This document shows positions 61,250 through 64,000 of a DNA stretch of 64,000 bases, one piece after another; the stretch's first letter is position 1; each line of letters starts with the position of its first letter. This stretch comes from JAPPFW01 sp965231815. GTDB lineage: Bacteria; Actinomycetota; Acidimicrobiia; Spongiisociales; Spongiisociaceae. The stretch covers positions 3,534,001 through 3,598,000 of the forward strand of contig OZ246890.1 of assembly GCA_965231815.1 (NCBI GenBank), read 5' to 3'. The position numbers and the translations under genes were made by a program. The notes below the pieces were generated by a model. It ran no database searches. It was not told where the DNA came from and was given only the letters and a program-made list of their open reading frames with translations.

Positions 61250-61750
61250 TCAGTCGGCCGTGACGAGGACTTCGGTCCGTCCCTTAGCCTGACCGACCCG
61301 TCCAGCCAGAGCGATCATACTGTTGGTGAGATCATCCATTCGCCTGGTGAGACCATCTATTTGCCGGGCAATGCGTGCGAACCCCAGGCTCATCTCGCTC
61401 TTCGATTCGTCCCTGGCCGCCGTAACATCCGTCTTCGATTCCTTCCGGGACGCCGTAAGATCCGCCTTAACCTCATCCCGCAACACCGCCATCTCACCCT
61501 TCATCTCATCCCGCAACACCGCCATATCCGCCTTAACCTCATCCCGCAACGCCGCCATCTCACCCCGAACGTCATCTATGCGCCTATCCAAACGGGCAAA
61601 CCCGAGATCCATCTCACGCTTCAACTCATCCCGCAACACCGCCATCTCTCGTCGAAGCGCGGCGGTATCGGCGCGGCGAGCCCGCTCCTGGTATAGAACC
61701 ACCGCAAGGATGAGGCTGACAAGGCTTACGATTATCTGTTCCATCAGCAC
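61250..61750 (-). CDS. Membrane-anchored coiled-coil protein with 11-residue repeats
   Basis: The 166-residue protein has an N-terminal membrane helix (MEQIIVSLVSLILAVVLY) and then a long, charged coiled coil. It contains imperfect 11-residue repeats of the form MAVLRDEVKAD, about five in a row (residues ~35-90), with 33-bp DNA repetition. A second helix-forming block ends MDDLTNSMIALAGRVG. This is like Bdr- or DUF1640-type coiled-coil proteins. Function is unknown; a structural or scaffolding role is only a guess. The likely start is the third codon ATG. Confidence 0.72.
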   Translation of the reverse strand: MLMEQIIVSLVSLILAVVLYQERARRADTAALRREMAVLRDELKREMDLGFARLDRRIDDVRGEMAALRDEVKADMAVLRDEMKGEMAVLRDEVKADLTASRKESKTDVTAARDESKSEMSLGFARIARQIDGLTRRMDDLTNSMIALAGRVGQAKGRTEVLVTAD

Positions 61751-61908
61751 CCTTTACACATTAGTCAACTCATGTGCCGGCCGGAAGGTCGACTCTGATA
61801 TCACTACAGATACACTACATAACGCTAAGATACAAGGTATCGGTATAGTAGGGGTGCCGAGAGCCTGATCCACATCAAGAAGGCTCTATCGCGGCGAGGC
61901 CCGTATCC

Positions 61909-63663
61909 TCACGATGTGTTGGTGCAACCTACCTGCCGAGCCTGGGCCGTCGCTTCTGGATCAAGCCGGTAGTCGGCGGGGAGCCGGACGAGTTGCCCCT
62001 CATCACCCAAGTACTCGATCACCACTCCATAATCCCGCTGAGCGGCCTTGATCGAGACGTACCCGTCGATAACGTCCCAGAGGACAGCGTCGGGATCACG
62101 GCTGAAAGGATCGCCGTAACCCCCCCCTCCTGGAAGGTTGAGTTGAACCCTCGTTCCTGGATCGAGCACCAGCAGCCGCTTCGGCTCCCCCTCCCGGGCC
62201 CCGTCGATCATGAACTCTCCGGAAGCCCCGGACGCTCCTCCCAGCAACCCCTCGGGAGGGTAGGAAATCCGATCAACCATGGCCGACACGGTCCAGGGTT
62301 CTTCGGTGCGGCAACTCATCTCGGTCCACTGCCCGAGGCCACCCCTGAACCTGCCGGCGCCCCCGGAGTCGGTGCGCAGCTCACGCCTGAGCTGCACCAT
62401 GGAGGTAAGGGTTTCGACGGACTCGGCGGGCACCCCCGCCACCCCGCTGGGGAAACCCGTCGTGTTCAAGCCGTCCTTCGCTGCCCGGGCGCCCGCTCCT
62501 CCACACTGGAACAAACTGAAGGTGAACCGGTCGGACGATTGCCTTGCCCTACCCCTCCAGATAGAGATCCATATCGGGTCCGAACCGGGCGCCATCAGAC
62601 GATCAGGCAGCGCTTCCGCCAGGGCTCCGAACACCACACCCGGGAGAAAGTGACCGATGAGATGCCGGGACGCCACCGCGGCCGGCTCAAGGCAGTTGAG
62701 GATCGACCCGGGCGGCGCCGAAACATGCACGGGGCGAAAGGCCCCATCGTTATGAGGAACGTCGGGACTGATCGCGGCTTTCATCGCGAACGACGCATAT
62801 GCATGCGTGTAATTGAAGACGACGTTGATACCCCGAACGCTTTCGGGTGACGAACCGGCGAAGTCGATGTAGATGTCCTCGTCCTCGACGGTGACGGTCG
62901 TCTTGATCAGGATGGGTTCCTCGAAACCGTCGCTCCACGTCTCGTGCTGGTGGACACCATTGGGAATCTCGCGTATGGCGCTCCGCATCGCCTCTTCGGA
63001 GCGGCTGATGATCTCGTAGGAGAGCGGATCGATGGAGTCGAGGTCGAACTCGTCCATGAAACCGAGTAGAGCCCTGGCGCCCACGTCGTTACACGAGGTC
63101 TGGGCGTACAGGTCACCCACCGTTTCGTCCGGGGTCCGCACGTTGGCTCTGATAATCGAGATCAGGTCACGGTTGATGACCCCACGGTCGTACAGTTTCA
63201 TTATCGGGATGCGGAGACCCTCTTCGTACACCTCGCGGGCCTCGGCGGAGAGGATCCGTCCCCCTATATCGGCGGCGTGGCAGGTGTTGGCGAAGTACGC
63301 CACTTCAACACCCTTCTTGAAGACCGGCGTGAGCACCGTGATGTCGTTGATCTGTCCGGCGGTCATCCAGGGATCGTTGGTTATCAACACATCCCCGGGC
63401 GCCAGCGTGCCGGGCGGGTACGCCGTCAAGAAGTGATGGACGCCCGTGGCCATTGCGTTTATGTGGCCGGGCGTTCCGGTGACCGACTGCGCCATCATCC
63501 AGCCGTTGGTGTCGAACACCCCACAGGCGAGGTCCTGGGTCTCTCGCACGATGGTGCTGAACGCGGTCCGTTGTAGCGCCACCTGCTGTTCGTTGACAAC
63601 CGAGAGCACCCTGCTCCAGAGCACCTCGATCAGAACCGGATCAAGTTTGCCGTTGCCGGTCAT
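61909..63663 (-). CDS. Hydantoinase B/oxoprolinase family, HyuB-like subunit
   Basis: The 584-residue protein is full length for HyuB. It has LWSRVLSVVNEQQVALQRTAFSTIVRE, TGTPGHINAMATGVHHFL, DVLITNDPWMTAGQINDITVL, NCLEPAAVASRH and a C-terminal LNLPGGGGYGDPFSRDPDAV. It acts with HyuA in ATP-dependent hydrolysis of hydantoins or 5-oxoproline-type rings. Its start overlaps the stop of the hyuA-like gene, so the two are translationally coupled. Confidence 0.9.
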   Translation of the reverse strand: MTGNGKLDPVLIEVLWSRVLSVVNEQQVALQRTAFSTIVRETQDLACGVFDTNGWMMAQSVTGTPGHINAMATGVHHFLTAYPPGTLAPGDVLITNDPWMTAGQINDITVLTPVFKKGVEVAYFANTCHAADIGGRILSAEAREVYEEGLRIPIMKLYDRGVINRDLISIIRANVRTPDETVGDLYAQTSCNDVGARALLGFMDEFDLDSIDPLSYEIISRSEEAMRSAIREIPNGVHQHETWSDGFEEPILIKTTVTVEDEDIYIDFAGSSPESVRGINVVFNYTHAYASFAMKAAISPDVPHNDGAFRPVHVSAPPGSILNCLEPAAVASRHLIGHFLPGVVFGALAEALPDRLMAPGSDPIWISIWRGRARQSSDRFTFSLFQCGGAGARAAKDGLNTTGFPSGVAGVPAESVETLTSMVQLRRELRTDSGGAGRFRGGLGQWTEMSCRTEEPWTVSAMVDRISYPPEGLLGGASGASGEFMIDGAREGEPKRLLVLDPGTRVQLNLPGGGGYGDPFSRDPDAVLWDVIDGYVSIKAAQRDYGVVIEYLGDEGQLVRLPADYRLDPEATAQARQVGCTNTS

Positions 63664-64000
63664 CTACCCCCTCCTATCCCAACCACGATGTTGAGTCCTT
63701 CATCCACCTGAACCCGGCCGCCGGGTCCGATGATCACCGTCGATTCTCGCTCCTCGATGATCGCGGGGCCGGTCATGGTCGAACCGGGACTCAACGAGTA
63801 GCGGTCATACACGGGCGTCGAGACGAATCCCGCTTCCGAGGCGAAGAATGCCCGGCGTTCACCCTTGCGGGCCGCCGACACCCCACCGGTCACCACCTCC
63901 GTCCCGCCGCCAACCATCGCCGGTCGGGGTCCCCGGCTGACGACCCTCCAGGTAAGGGCTTCCAGACCGACCGGCGGTCCTTCCCTGCCATAGAGGCTCT
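63660..64000 (-). CDS. Hydantoinase A/oxoprolinase family, HyuA-like C-terminus (runs off window)
   Basis: The frame is open from the right edge to a stop at 63660, giving the last ~112 residues of a HyuA-like protein. It shows VYDRYSLSPGSTMTGPAIIEERESTVIIGPGG, the usual C-terminal region. The first part is outside the window. It is coupled to hyuB by a 4-bp overlap and would form the ATP-hydrolysing partner. Confidence 0.87.
   Translation of the reverse strand, partial: SLYGREGPPVGLEALTWRVVSRGPRPAMVGGGTEVVTGGVSAARKGERRAFFASEAGFVSTPVYDRYSLSPGSTMTGPAIIEERESTVIIGPGGRVQVDEGLNIVVGIGGGR

Overview
The window is about 64 kb of high-GC DNA and is most likely from a free-living or host-associated actinobacterium. 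An uncultured member of the Acidimicrobiia is my best guess. The support is a PimB-like mannosyltransferase, GTG/TTG starts, several probable leaderless starts, a K+-dependent-type membrane pyrophosphatase and the overall gene style. This placement is an inference, because there is no rRNA or other marker gene here. I saw no tRNA, rRNA or CRISPR array.

Layout. 1-9.4 kb: the 3' end of a Calx-beta protein gene, a decayed IS21-type remnant, a short inverted-repeat element and a complete IS1182-like insertion sequence. The IS abuts the stop codon of a 2,046-residue secreted subtilase carrying 11 Calx-beta repeats. 9.8-14.8 kb: polysaccharide deacetylase lipoprotein, quinone oxidoreductase, PimB-like glycosyltransferase and a C45 acyltransferase-like peptidase. 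14.8-19 kb: a complete polyamine-type ABC importer (potABCD order). 19.2-21.1 kb: an ATPase/TOPRIM-like two-gene module, defence-like, whose second gene is split by a 206-bp repeat. 21-34.4 kb: queG, a membrane protein, a PuuB-like oxidase, GNAT, tpx, a tandem phosphatase, hppA, malate synthase G with a hydroxyacid oxidase, and a membrane protein with an HExxH motif. 34.7-50.3 kb: an NYN-domain protein with an MrfA-like helicase, then catabolic enzymes (threonine synthase-like, D-threonine aldolase-like, CocE hydrolase, dimethylformamidase-like, SMP-30, PhyH, aspartate dehydrogenase-like, threonine dehydratase). 50.3-60.8 kb: three class III aminotransferases, two glutamine-synthetase-like ligases, a broken amidohydrolase and a MazEF pair; one aminotransferase is fused to a class I glutamine amidotransferase. 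61-64 kb: a coiled-coil protein and hyuBA-type hydantoinase/oxoprolinase genes.

Functionally, the glutamine-synthetase-like genes, the aminotransferases, the fused GATase, the FAD oxidase at 23-24.7 kb and PotABCD together resemble a dispersed gamma-glutamylation (Puu-like) route for importing and degrading polyamines or related amines. The aminotransferase-GATase fusion would join a PuuE-like and a PuuD-like step in one chain.

The second theme is mobile DNA. Two families of short terminal-inverted-repeat elements (A, about 110 bp; B, about 202 bp) and the IS1182-like element all sit on 4-bp palindromes, usually CTAG and once TTAA. Several share a CTAG with each other. Three element ends coincide with the TAG stop codon of a neighbouring gene, and one B copy interrupts the TOPRIM-like gene. 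Computing its precise excision restores that reading frame exactly.
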